This document shows, piece after piece, positions 1 to 7,176 of a DNA stretch of 9,940 bases. The notes under the pieces are model-generated. The model was given only the letters and a program-made list of their open reading frames with translations, was not told the origin of the DNA and did no database searches. Both the position numbers and the translations under genes were made by a program. Source of the stretch: Prevotella sp. (GTDB lineage: Bacteria > Bacillota > Clostridia > Oscillospirales > Ruminococcaceae); assembly GCA_023663025.1 (NCBI GenBank), contig JAMPIC010000047.1:1-9940 (forward strand). Reading direction: 5' to 3'. Every line of letters starts with the position of its first letter. The stretch's first letter is position 1.

Positions 1-4
1 GTCG

Positions 5-198
5 CCATTCCTCACCCTCTTCCCCGTTTCGGGAGGATTTGCGCCCTACGGGCGCGGGGAATTTCGCTCCCTGCGGGGAGCGACCAGGGGCTCTGCCCCG
101 TGGACCTCGCAGCCTTGAAAGGCTGGCGAACTTTTTGGTCGCGGCTTCGCCGCGCGATGCGCTGTTGTTTTGTTTTGCGCTAAACAACAATTTACAAC
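5..198 (+). repeat. Left copy of a multi-hairpin dispersed repeat (inverted relative to the right edge)
   Basis: This is nearly identical to the reverse complement of the right edge: the outermost ~63 bases differ only by one loop base, and similarity then continues with small differences to about position 198. It is built of short GC-rich hairpins in series: 23-33 (CCCG/CGGG), 41-55 (GCGCCC/GGGCGC), 65-82 (7 bp, TGCG loop), 84-103 (CCA/TGG plus GGGGC/GCCCC with one bulge), 110-125 (AGCCT/AGGCT) and 140-154 (CGCGGC/GCCGCG). There is no convincing coding frame, no transposase and no long T-tract. Similar GC-rich intergenic repeats are, to my knowledge, common in Ruminococcaceae genomes; that link is from memory. 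It ends about 14 bp before the ribosome binding site of the TetR gene, so it may form that gene's upstream region. Confidence 0.9.
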
Positions 199-225
199 AC
201 ATAATTGCAGCAAAGGAGAATTTCA

Positions 226-786
226 ATGCCAAACAGGGAAATAACGCTTTCAATGAAAAAACAGTTTTCCGAAGCCTTGAAAAAACGAATCGCCTGTATG
301 CCATTTGATAAAATTACCGTCACCATGCTTTCGGAGGACTGCGGCGTGAACCGCCAGACCTTTTACTACCACTTCGAGGACATTTTCGACCTCGCCAATT
401 GGTGCTTCCGCAACGAGGCGGAAATAATCCTCGGCTTCGATGAAGAACCCTATGATTGGAAAAAAAGCGTCCGCTCGCTGATAAAATACGTTGATGAAAA
501 TAACGATATGTGCGTATCCCTGCTTAACTCCATAGGACACTGCGCTCTCAAAAGAACCTTTTCCGACAGCACTGAACAGCTTATCCGAAAGGTGATAGAT
601 TCCTGCATTCCCGACGGCGAAAAAAGTCTCCCCGATGAAATGCTGGAGTTCAATATAATGTTTTATTCCATGGCGGTGGGAGGTCTGCTGGAAAAATATA
701 TCCTGAAAGAACTGAATATATCCTCCGAAAAGCTTATCGGCTATATTGAAAGCATTATCATTAAAAATACCGGCGTTAACAGCTGA
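226..786 (+). CDS. TetR/AcrR-family transcriptional regulator
   Basis: This encodes a 186-residue predicted cytoplasmic DNA-binding repressor. The N-terminal TetR helix-turn-helix spans about residues 10-55, with the recognition region VNRQTFYYHFEDIFDL (41-56), a hallmark of the family (T-FYYHF). The C-terminal ~120 residues form the helical ligand/dimerisation domain and resemble the DhaS-like/TetR_C_8 type (SMAVGGLLEKYI near 148-159). The ligand cannot be deduced. The ATG at 226 is chosen because AAAGGAGA sits 6 bases upstream; an in-frame TTG at 205 lies before that site and is rejected. No clear -35/-10 pair is seen, and the upstream DNA is the dispersed repeat. No efflux pump or enzyme gene adjoins it, so the regulated gene may lie beyond the left edge. 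It is followed by its own terminator at 826-899. Confidence 0.88.
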   Translation: MPNREITLSMKKQFSEALKKRIACMPFDKITVTMLSEDCGVNRQTFYYHFEDIFDLANWCFRNEAEIILGFDEEPYDWKKSVRSLIKYVDENNDMCVSLLNSIGHCALKRTFSDSTEQLIRKVIDSCIPDGEKSLPDEMLEFNIMFYSMAVGGLLEKYILKELNISSEKLIGYIESIIIKNTGVNS

Positions 787-825
787 ACAGCTCTCTCGGG
801 TTATGCCGTACAGATATGCCCCTTT

Positions 826-899
826 GCGGCGCGAAAACTTGTCCGCCGTGAAAACACAGTCGTTTTCCACAAACGGACACGGAATTGCGCCGCTTTTTT
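826..899 (+). terminator. Intrinsic terminator after the TetR gene
   Basis: Closing stem GCGGCGC (826-832) pairs with GCGCCGC (887-893) and is followed by TTTTTT (894-899). The enclosed sequence folds further: GTCCG (841-845) with CGGAC, and GTGAAAAC with GTTTTCCAC (one bulged C), giving a long nested hairpin. Confidence 0.8.
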
Positions 900-913
900 G
901 TTTTATATAACTA

Positions 914-942
914 TTGATTATTCTTTCCAATTTATTTATAAT
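914..942 (+). promoter_or_regulatory. Sigma-A-type promoter of the aspartokinase gene
   Basis: TTGATT (914-919), a 17-base spacer, then a perfect TATAAT (937-942). This predicts a leader of about 40 bases before the ATG at 988, too short for a lysine riboswitch, and none is seen. Confidence 0.8.
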
Positions 943-987
943 AGTATAGTACCGAAAACTAAGATCAAATGAAAGGAACATTTTTCC

Positions 988-2316
988 ATGAGCAATATCA
1001 AAGTTGTAAAATTCGGCGGAAGCTCCCTCGCGGACGCGGGACAGTTCAGAAAAGCCGCCGACATAGTTCTCTCCGACCCCGACAGACGTTTCGTTGTGGC
1101 GTCAGCTCCGGGCAAACGTTTCAGCAGCGACATCAAGATAACCGATATGCTTTATTCATGTTATGACAAGGCGGCAAAGGGCGAGGACTTTACCGAAGAT
1201 TTTGCCGCAATTGAAAAGCGATATAACGAGATCATTTCCGAGCTGGATCTGAGCATATCCCTTGACAGGGAATTTCAGCGCATAAAAAGCGCTTTTGCCC
1301 ATATGGCGGGACGGGACTACGCGGCGTCCCGGGGCGAATACCTTAACAGCAAGGTATTGGCGGCTTTCCTCGGCTTTGAATTTATAGATCCCGCAGGCTA
1401 TATCAAGTTCGGCGAAAACGGCGTTTTTGATTTGAATACGACCATATCCCTGCTGCGCCCCCGTCTGGAAAAATGCGAGCACGCGGTAATTCCCGGATTT
1501 TACGGCTCTATGCCCAATGATACCATCCGTACTTTTTCCCGCGGCGGTTCGGACGTTACAGGTTCTATTGTGGCAAGGGCGGTACACGCGCAGATTTACG
1601 AAAACTGGACGGACGTGTCGGGCTTCCTGATATGCGACCCGAGGATCGTTGACGATCCCGCTCCCATCACCACCATTACTTATCGGGAGCTTAGGGAGCT
1701 TTCCTACATGGGCGCGGGCGTTCTTCACGAGGACGCTATTTTCCCCGTGCGCACGGCGGGTATTCCCATAAATATCCGCAACACAAACCGCCCCGAGGAC
1801 AAGGGCACTATGATAGTGGCAGAGTCCTCCGAAGCGGGAAAATACGTTATTACGGGAATTGCGGGAAAGAAAGGACTTTCCGCGATAAATATTGAAAAGG
1901 ACATGATGAACAGCGAGCTTGGTTTTGGCAGGAACGTGCTCCGCGCCTTGGAAAAGAACGGACTGAGCTTTGAGCATATGCCGTCGGGCGTCGACACCAT
2001 GAGCGTTATCGTGGGTACGGACGTTCTCAAGCCCGTGCAGCGGCAGGTTTTGGACGAGATAAATTTCCGCGTACACCCCGATCATATGGAGGTGGAGGAC
2101 AATTTGTCCCTTATCGCCGTTGTGGGACGTGGAATGAGAAAGGCAAGAGGAACCGCGGGACGGATATTCTCCGCGCTTGCCCACGCGAAGATCAACGTAA
2201 AGATGATCGATCAGGGCTCGTCCGAGCTTAACATTATCATAGGCGTAAGCGACGAAGATTTTGAGGCGGCTATAAAGGCGATCTATGAGATATTTGTGCT
2301 TACCGAAGCAAAATAA
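988..2316 (+). CDS. lysC: Aspartokinase (aspartate kinase), monofunctional with C-terminal ACT domains
   Basis: This 442-residue cytoplasmic enzyme phosphorylates L-aspartate with ATP, the first step to lysine, threonine, methionine and diaminopimelate. The amino-acid kinase domain fills about residues 1-285: KFGGSS (8-13) is the nucleotide/aspartate signature, SRGEYLNSK (114-122) and FSRGGSDVTG (183-192) are substrate and phosphate loops, and WTDVSGFLICDPR (207-219) is the classic TDV-G-DPR motif. Two ACT domains follow (about 287-360 and 372-438), the usual site of feedback by lysine or threonine; which effector acts cannot be read from sequence. Length fits clostridial single-function enzymes, with no homoserine dehydrogenase fusion. 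The start is supported by AAAGGA at 972-977. It appears monocistronic, with its own promoter and terminator. The paralogue class (lysine- versus threonine-sensitive) is uncertain, so the symbol is generic. Confidence 0.95.
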   Translation: MSNIKVVKFGGSSLADAGQFRKAADIVLSDPDRRFVVASAPGKRFSSDIKITDMLYSCYDKAAKGEDFTEDFAAIEKRYNEIISELDLSISLDREFQRIKSAFAHMAGRDYAASRGEYLNSKVLAAFLGFEFIDPAGYIKFGENGVFDLNTTISLLRPRLEKCEHAVIPGFYGSMPNDTIRTFSRGGSDVTGSIVARAVHAQIYENWTDVSGFLICDPRIVDDPAPITTITYRELRELSYMGAGVLHEDAIFPVRTAGIPINIRNTNRPEDKGTMIVAESSEAGKYVITGIAGKKGLSAINIEKDMMNSELGFGRNVLRALEKNGLSFEHMPSGVDTMSVIVGTDVLKPVQRQVLDEINFRVHPDHMEVEDNLSLIAVVGRGMRKARGTAGRIFSALAHAKINVKMIDQGSSELNIIIGVSDEDFEAAIKAIYEIFVLTEAK

Positions 2317-2330
2317 AATAATATTCTGCG

Positions 2331-2382
2331 ATAAATTGCTGCTTGACCGGGACTTCCCGCTAAGCGGCAATTTATTCTTTTT
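2331..2382 (+). terminator. Intrinsic terminator after the aspartokinase gene
   Basis: A 14-bp stem (2331-2344 with 2362-2375, one G-U pair) encloses a loop that itself holds CGGG/CCCG. The stem is followed by TTCTTTTT. It begins 15 bases after the stop codon. Confidence 0.88.
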
Positions 2383-2488
2383 ATGCTAATCCCTTATTGG
2401 AATTATGAGTAGGAAACCGCCGCAATAAGCTTTGATATATGCGGTTTTGCGGCGGGAGATTACATATAATTCAATAAGGGATTGGTAT
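2383..2488. repeat. Nested 106-base inverted repeat between aspartokinase and glgP
   Basis: Outer arms 2383-2399 and 2472-2488 pair over 17 positions (core AATCCCTTATTG with CAATAAGGGATT, then flanking pairs including two G-U). After one bulged G (2400), AATTAT (2401-2406) pairs with ATAATT (2466-2471). Inside is a 9-bp stem CCGCCGCAA (2417-2425) with TTGCGGCGG (2447-2455). No T-tract follows on either strand, so it is not a plain terminator. It lies upstream of the glgP promoter and begins right after the previous terminator. Function unknown; a small palindromic repeat element or a structured RNA are both possible. Confidence 0.7.
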
Positions 2489-2534
2489 TAACAGCCCGAT
2501 AAATGTTTATTTGGCAAAAATCCGCATAAAATAG

Positions 2535-2563
2535 TTGCAAGATCGCCAAAAATATGGTACAAT
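2535..2563 (+). promoter_or_regulatory. Promoter of glgP
   Basis: TTGCAA (2535-2540), a 17-base spacer and TACAAT (2558-2563), with a TGG just before the -10 giving an extended -10 element. The predicted leader is about 30 bases. Confidence 0.8.
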
Positions 2564-2600
2564 TATTCAAGATTATTTTTTTGAAAGGACGGCTGACAAC

Positions 2601-4955
2601 ATGAACAAAGAACAATTTCTGACAAAAATAAACGAAAATCTCCGTATCGACGGCAGGACGGATATTTCTCACGCTTCCCCGAAACAACTCCACAACGCGC
2701 TTTCAAGGGCGGTTATGGACGACATTATTCCTCTTTGGGACAGAACCGAGGAACGACACGGCGAAAAGCGCAGGGCGTATTATCTTTCCGCCGAGTTTCT
2801 TATGGGGCGCGCGGTGTTCAACAACCTCTACTGCGCGGGGCTTCTGGACGAAGCTAAGGAAATCCTCTCCGAGCAGGGGGTTGACATTGCCTGTCTCGAG
2901 GAAATCGAGGACGCGGCTCTCGGCAACGGCGGCTTGGGACGTTTGGCTGCTTGCTTTTTGGACTCGGCGGCGGCGCACGATATTCCCCTCAACGGCTACG
3001 GCATACGCTACCGTTACGGACTTTTCAAGCAGTCCATCGGAAACGGCTTCCAGCAGGAAAGCGCCGACGCTTGGCTTGATTACGGCGACGCATGGAGCGT
3101 ACGCGCCGAAAACGAGGCTGTTCGGGTGGACTTTGCCGACCAGTCGGTGCTTGCAGTACCCTATGATATTCCGATAATCGGTTATGAGAAAAAAGCTGTC
3201 AATACGCTTCGTTTATGGCAGAGCGAGAGTTTGAAAGGCTTTGATTTCGGCAAATTCGATAATCAGGACTACGTTGGCGCAAGCGAGAATACCATTCTTG
3301 CGGAAGCTATCTCAAACGTTCTGTACCCCAACGACAACACCGAAAAGGGTCTGCGCCTCCGTCTGAAACAGCAGTATTTCTTTGTGTCCGCCTCGATACA
3401 GGACATCGTGCGGCGGTACAAGAAAACCCACGGCGATGATTTCTCCAAATTCGCGGACTGCTTTGCAATTCAGCTCAACGACACCCACCCCACCGTGGCA
3501 ATTCCCGAGCTTATTCGCATTTTTATGTTCAAGGAGGGTATGTCCTTTAAAGAAGCGTTCGACATCGCCCAAAAGACCTGCAATTACACCAACCACACCG
3601 TTCTCGGCGAGGCGCTGGAAAAATGGGGCGTCGACCTGTTCAAAAGCGTTCTGCCCACGATTTACGAGATCATTCTTTTGGTGGACGCACACCTTGAAAA
3701 GTACCTTAAATCAATCGGTCAGACCGATAAGCAGATCGCCGAAAAGCGCATTGTGGAGGTTGACCGCATTCATATGGCGAGAATGGCAATTTTTGCCTCG
3801 TCCCACACAAACGGCGTGGCACAGCTCCACACCGACATTCTGAAAAACGACGTGCTGAAAGACTGGTATGAGATATTCCCCGACCGCTTCCAAAACAAGA
3901 CAAACGGCATTAGCCCCCGCCGCTGGCTGGGACTGTGCAACCCCGAACTGTCCGCCCTTATTACCGAAAAAATCGGAAACGGCTGGCAGACCGACCTTGA
4001 CAAGCTTGCGGAGCTGAAAAAGTTTGTGGACGACGGAAATACCATACGCCGCTTTATGGATATTAAGCGGGAGAAAAAGATTCAGCTTTGCGAGTATATC
4101 AAGAAGCACGAGGGCGTGGAGCTCAGCCCCGACTGGGCGTTCGACATTCAGGTTAAGCGTTTGCACGAGTATAAGCGGCAGCTTCTTAACGCGTTTTCTA
4201 TTGTGGACTTGTACTTCCAGATAAAGGAAAACAAACTGCCCGATTTGCAGCCGACTTGCTTTATTTTCGGCGCGAAAGCAGCTCCCGCGTACAGACGTGC
4301 CAAAGGAATAATAAAATATATTAACGAGGTTGCCAAGCTTGTAAACAACGACCCCGACACGAAAGACAAGCTGAAAGTGCTTTTCGTGCAGAACTATAAC
4401 GTGTCCTATGCGGAGAAGCTTATTCCCGCCGCGGATATTTCGGAGCAGATCTCCACAGCGGGACTTGAAGCAAGCGGCACGGGCAATATGAAATTTATGC
4501 TCAACGGCGCGGTAACTCTCGGCACTTACGACGGAGCGAATGTTGAAATCGTTGACGAAGCGGGCTGGGAGAACGAGTATATCTTCGGCGCGCGGGTCGA
4601 GGAAATCGAAAAGATAAAGCCCCGCTACAACCCCCGGGAGAAAATCTACTACACCAACGAACGTGTTAAACGCGTGGTAAACACCCTTGTTGACAGCACT
4701 TTCAACGACGGCGACACGGGAATGTTCGGCGAGCTTTTCAACGCGCTGATAAACGGCACAAGCTGGCACAAGCCCGACCATTACTTCCTGCTTGCGGATT
4801 TGGAGGGCTATGTGGACACAAAATTAAAAGCGTTGTACGATTACAAGAACAGAGAAATGTTCTCCAAAAAGTGCTGGATGAATATTGCGTGCAGCGGCAA
4901 GTTCTCCTCCGACAGGACTGTTAAGCAGTATGCCGAGGAGCTTTGGAAACTTTGA
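2601..4955 (+). CDS. glgP: Glycogen/alpha-glucan phosphorylase (GT35)
   Basis: This 784-residue cytoplasmic, PLP-dependent enzyme removes glucose as glucose-1-phosphate from the non-reducing ends of glycogen or maltodextrin using inorganic phosphate. Family landmarks appear in order: YYLSAEFLMGR (60-70), GNGGLGRLAACFLDS (108-122), QLNDTHPTVAIPEL (291-304), NKTNGISPRRWL (432-443), VKRLHEYKRQLLN (518-530), FGAKAAPAYRRAKGIIK (556-572) and the cofactor signature EASGTGNMKFMLNGA (623-637), where K631 should hold PLP. Length is near the usual 750-840 of bacterial enzymes. The ATG at 2601 is chosen because GAAAGGA (2583-2589) precedes it; upstream in-frame codons run into the promoter and are rejected. 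No other glycogen gene is nearby, so it appears monocistronic, convergent with the kinase operon. Glycogen versus maltodextrin preference cannot be settled here. Confidence 0.97.
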   Translation: MNKEQFLTKINENLRIDGRTDISHASPKQLHNALSRAVMDDIIPLWDRTEERHGEKRRAYYLSAEFLMGRAVFNNLYCAGLLDEAKEILSEQGVDIACLEEIEDAALGNGGLGRLAACFLDSAAAHDIPLNGYGIRYRYGLFKQSIGNGFQQESADAWLDYGDAWSVRAENEAVRVDFADQSVLAVPYDIPIIGYEKKAVNTLRLWQSESLKGFDFGKFDNQDYVGASENTILAEAISNVLYPNDNTEKGLRLRLKQQYFFVSASIQDIVRRYKKTHGDDFSKFADCFAIQLNDTHPTVAIPELIRIFMFKEGMSFKEAFDIAQKTCNYTNHTVLGEALEKWGVDLFKSVLPTIYEIILLVDAHLEKYLKSIGQTDKQIAEKRIVEVDRIHMARMAIFASSHTNGVAQLHTDILKNDVLKDWYEIFPDRFQNKTNGISPRRWLGLCNPELSALITEKIGNGWQTDLDKLAELKKFVDDGNTIRRFMDIKREKKIQLCEYIKKHEGVELSPDWAFDIQVKRLHEYKRQLLNAFSIVDLYFQIKENKLPDLQPTCFIFGAKAAPAYRRAKGIIKYINEVAKLVNNDPDTKDKLKVLFVQNYNVSYAEKLIPAADISEQISTAGLEASGTGNMKFMLNGAVTLGTYDGANVEIVDEAGWENEYIFGARVEEIEKIKPRYNPREKIYYTNERVKRVVNTLVDSTFNDGDTGMFGELFNALINGTSWHKPDHYFLLADLEGYVDTKLKALYDYKNREMFSKKCWMNIACSGKFSSDRTVKQYAEELWKL

Positions 4956-4974
4956 TATAATAAAATAAGAAAAA

Positions 4975-5014
4975 AATTTACCCTTATTGACATACTCGTC
5001 AATAAGGGTAAATT
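4975..5014. terminator. Bidirectional terminator between convergent glgP and the sensor-kinase operon
   Basis: A perfect 17-bp stem (4975-4991 with 4998-5014) with a 6-base loop. On the - strand it is followed by TTTTTTTCTTATTTT, a strong U-tail for the kinase operon. On the + strand, where it ends glgP, the tail is weaker (AATTGCTT). Confidence 0.88.
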
Positions 5015-5073
5015 GCTTACATGGGCAGCATTCTTCCGCACCGTTACCTGCCAAAAAAGGGGGCGGGAAATTT

Positions 5074-6375
5074 TCATTGCTTCTGCTCCGGCAGCTTGAA
5101 CGTAAGCGACAGTTCAAAAACATTGTTTTCGCAGTTTATGCTGATGCGTCCTCCGAGCCTGACGACAGCCGCTTCGATATTTTTCAGTCCGAAGCCGTGA
5201 TTTAAAACGTCGGATTTGGCAGTCTCCGGAATATCGCGGTAGGTCCTGCCGTCTGCGGTGGGATTTTTTATTGTAAGCACAAAATAGCCCTGCCTGACCT
5301 GAGCGAATATTTCTATACTGCTTACGCCCTCGCAGACCGCGCACGCCTCCGCCGCATTGTCAAGAGCGTTTGAAAGGATAACGCACAGGTCGACGTTATC
5401 TATTTTATCGGGAATAAAACCGCAGAATACGATCTTCGCGTACTCCCCGCAAAGGTCGCTTTTGTCGGTAAGTATGGCGTCCGCAAGGGGATTTCCCGTT
5501 TGGTAGAGGGAAGTCCTGCCGGGACATATGACGGAAGCAAGCTTTTCGACGTATTCGGTCGCGTCTCCGTACTGTTCCATTTCCAGCAGCGAAAGCAGAC
5601 TTCGTATGTGATTGGTGTAGTCGTGCATGAACGACCTGATCTCCTTGCTGAGCTGTTCCAATCTTTTATAGTGCCTGACCTGTATTTCCACCTGGCTTCG
5701 GAGCACGGAGTTCGTTTCGCTGAACTGCTTTTTGGCGGCGACGTTTATCAGCAGCGACAGTATCATTATTATCAGCGAAACCGTAAGCGCGGAGATCAGC
5801 ACCGTATTTATGGGACGTTTCTCGCTGTCGTCCGCGGCAAAGCCGTTGTTTTCCGAAAGGAGCGAAATAAACAGCACAGACAGAGCCGTAAGTATAAAAA
5901 TATGCTTGGGAATGATCTTTATCGCCGGACCGAGCTTGCGGGCTTTTCCGGAACGCAGCAGGATTTCCGCCGTAAGAAGTACGGCTGTTCTGACTGTCAG
6001 CAGCGATAACGTTTGAAAATCGGAACGCATGGGCAAAACAGATCCGTCGGCAAGAATACACAGTCCCGACGATAAAAGCGACGTTACCGATTCCGTTATC
6101 AAAGCAATATAAATGTGCGACATTTTCAGTTCCCCGAAAACGATCAGGTACGCGGTCAGGAACATCAGCGGATAGACGACGGAGGAGACCGCGCTCATTT
6201 TCAGCTCCCACCCGGCGGAAACAACGACCGCCAGAACGGCGTTTACGGCGGCAGCGGCAGCCCTGCGCTTCTTTCCGCCGATTTTTGATATTCCGAACGC
6301 GGCGACGATCCGCACTGCGGAAAAAACCGCCGTCAAATTTGATAAGACCCGAATTACGCTCATAATCGAAATCAT
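5074..6375 (-). CDS. AgrC-like GHKL sensor histidine kinase
   Basis: This 433-residue membrane protein is the sensor of a two-component system. About six or seven hydrophobic segments fill residues 8-211 (near 8-28, 40-55, 63-81, 86-107, 123-141, 157-174 and 190-211), as in AgrC-type peptide sensors with polytopic inputs. A coiled linker (215-245) leads to FMHDYTNHI (249-257), where H251 is the likely phosphorylated histidine (HDYxNH motif). The ATP-binding GHKL domain has the N-box SNALDNAAEA (335-344) and the G-box HGFGLKNI (393-400). The start has GGGAG 9 bases upstream and lies one base after the response-regulator stop, implying translational coupling. It is second in the operon and ends near the bidirectional terminator. 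No AgrB-like processing protease or AgrD precursor is adjacent, so the signal is unknown; a peptide is plausible from the family. Confidence 0.92.
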   Translation of the reverse strand: MISIMSVIRVLSNLTAVFSAVRIVAAFGISKIGGKKRRAAAAAVNAVLAVVVSAGWELKMSAVSSVVYPLMFLTAYLIVFGELKMSHIYIALITESVTSLLSSGLCILADGSVLPMRSDFQTLSLLTVRTAVLLTAEILLRSGKARKLGPAIKIIPKHIFILTALSVLFISLLSENNGFAADDSEKRPINTVLISALTVSLIIMILSLLINVAAKKQFSETNSVLRSQVEIQVRHYKRLEQLSKEIRSFMHDYTNHIRSLLSLLEMEQYGDATEYVEKLASVICPGRTSLYQTGNPLADAILTDKSDLCGEYAKIVFCGFIPDKIDNVDLCVILSNALDNAAEACAVCEGVSSIEIFAQVRQGYFVLTIKNPTADGRTYRDIPETAKSDVLNHGFGLKNIEAAVVRLGGRISINCENNVFELSLTFKLPEQKQ

Positions 6376-6376
6376 A

Positions 6377-7087
6377 CTAAAGCGCTCCCGAATTGTACTT
6401 CATAATATAATTCTGGAATGTTTCCTTGAATTTTTTAATGTACGCTTTTCCTATCTGAGCCATCTCGCCGTTGTCGAAAAATATATCCGTATTGGAATGA
6501 TTGCTTATATGTCCGAAGCCCGCGATATACGACCTCTGGCATCTGACGAACTTTACGGGCGGCAGCATACTTTCGATCACCTTGAGATGAACGGTAACCT
6601 CCAGACATTCTCTGACCGTGCGCACGACCGTATGCTTGCCCTTGGCTTCGGCGTAGATTATATCCGATATTTTTATTTTCCACACTCTGTCCCTTGTTTT
6701 TATCACGATATAGTTGTCGCGGTCCTCGGACTTGAAATAATCGTCGAGAGCGCGGAAAAGCTTCGATTTGTCAACAGGCTTTTTCAGGAAACGGAACGTG
6801 CCCACTTCAAAGGAATCCAGAGCCGCCTCCGGAAAGGCGCTTACAAAGATAATTGTGCAGTCGTCGTTTGCCTCGCGTATTTTCCGCGAGGTCTCTATGC
6901 CGTCGATACCGTTCAGCTGATAGTCCATAAAAACTATTTCGTATTTGCGCTGCGCTCTGAGCAAGCCGGAACCGTTCTCAAAACGGTCGGCAATAATGTC
7001 AACGCCCCTTTTCGCGCCGTATTCCTGCAGGAGCCGCGCAAGACTGTTACGCATAGCCTCTTCGTCATCGCATATTGCAACGAACAT
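6377..7087 (-). CDS. LytTR-family response regulator (AgrA/LytR type)
   Basis: This 236-residue cytoplasmic transcription factor is presumably phosphorylated by the kinase encoded one base downstream. The receiver domain (1-118) has the acidic pair D7-D8, phosphoacceptor D55 (FMDYQLNGIDG, 53-63), S83 and K103 (KKP). The LytTR DNA-binding domain follows (about 125-225), with DIIYAEAKGKHTVV (142-155) and FVRCQRSYIAGFGHI (180-194), both typical. The ATG at 7087 is preferred because GGGGTGG (7100-7094) precedes it by a suitable gap; an in-frame ATG at 7102 has no ribosome binding site. LytTR proteins usually bind two direct repeats about 21-22 bp apart, and such a repeat lies just upstream (7141-7174), suggesting autoregulation and control of the divergent genes. 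Confidence 0.94.
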   Translation of the reverse strand: MFVAICDDEEAMRNSLARLLQEYGAKRGVDIIADRFENGSGLLRAQRKYEIVFMDYQLNGIDGIETSRKIREANDDCTIIFVSAFPEAALDSFEVGTFRFLKKPVDKSKLFRALDDYFKSEDRDNYIVIKTRDRVWKIKISDIIYAEAKGKHTVVRTVRECLEVTVHLKVIESMLPPVKFVRCQRSYIAGFGHISNHSNTDIFFDNGEMAQIGKAYIKKFKETFQNYIMKYNSGAL

Positions 7088-7105
7088 ATTACACCACCCC
7101 ATTTT

Positions 7106-7134
7106 ATTGTATCATATTGTCGAAAAATATTCAA
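7106..7134 (-). promoter_or_regulatory. Promoter of the response regulator/kinase operon
   Basis: On the - strand: TTGAAT (7134-7129), 17-base spacer, TACAAT (7111-7106), with TGA before the -10 (extended -10). Transcription would start near 7099, leaving an unusually short leader of about 12 bases that begins at or within the GGGGTGG ribosome binding site. Confidence 0.7.
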
Positions 7135-7140
7135 GACGGT

Positions 7141-7174
7141 TTTGTTCCTTAAAAACGCCCGTCTGTTCCGAAAA
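7141..7174. promoter_or_regulatory. Candidate LytTR binding site: direct repeat with 21-bp period
   Basis: TGTTCC occurs at 7143-7148 and 7164-7169, exactly 21 bp apart, within a looser shared pattern TNTGTTCCNNAAA (7141-7153 and 7162-7174). LytTR regulators such as AgrA are known to bind paired ~9-bp repeats at about this period with a GTT core. The pair sits between the two divergent promoters, about 8 bp from each -35. The match to the published consensus outside GTT is weak. Confidence 0.45.
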
Positions 7175-7176
7175 TG

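Noticed and set aside
39..308. Reading frame of 89 codons from the left repeat into the TetR gene
   Set aside because: It overlaps the repeat and the TetR gene in another frame, has no ribosome binding site, and its composition follows the hairpins.
943..987. Lysine riboswitch before aspartokinase
   Set aside because: The predicted leader is only about 40 bases and no L-box fold fits. The upstream hairpin is the terminator of the TetR gene.
1156..2370. 404-codon open frame on the - strand opposite aspartokinase, and a 356-codon one at 3711-4781 opposite glgP
   Set aside because: Both are antisense shadows of genes with clear family motifs, and neither has recognisable domains. The first also runs across the aspartokinase terminator at its start.
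4841..5077. 78-codon - strand frame whose ATG overlaps the kinase stop (ATGA) with GGAG upstream
   Set aside because: The overlap imitates translational coupling, but the frame runs straight through the strong bidirectional terminator and into the antisense of the glgP end, so most of it would not be transcribed. It does not resemble AgrD.
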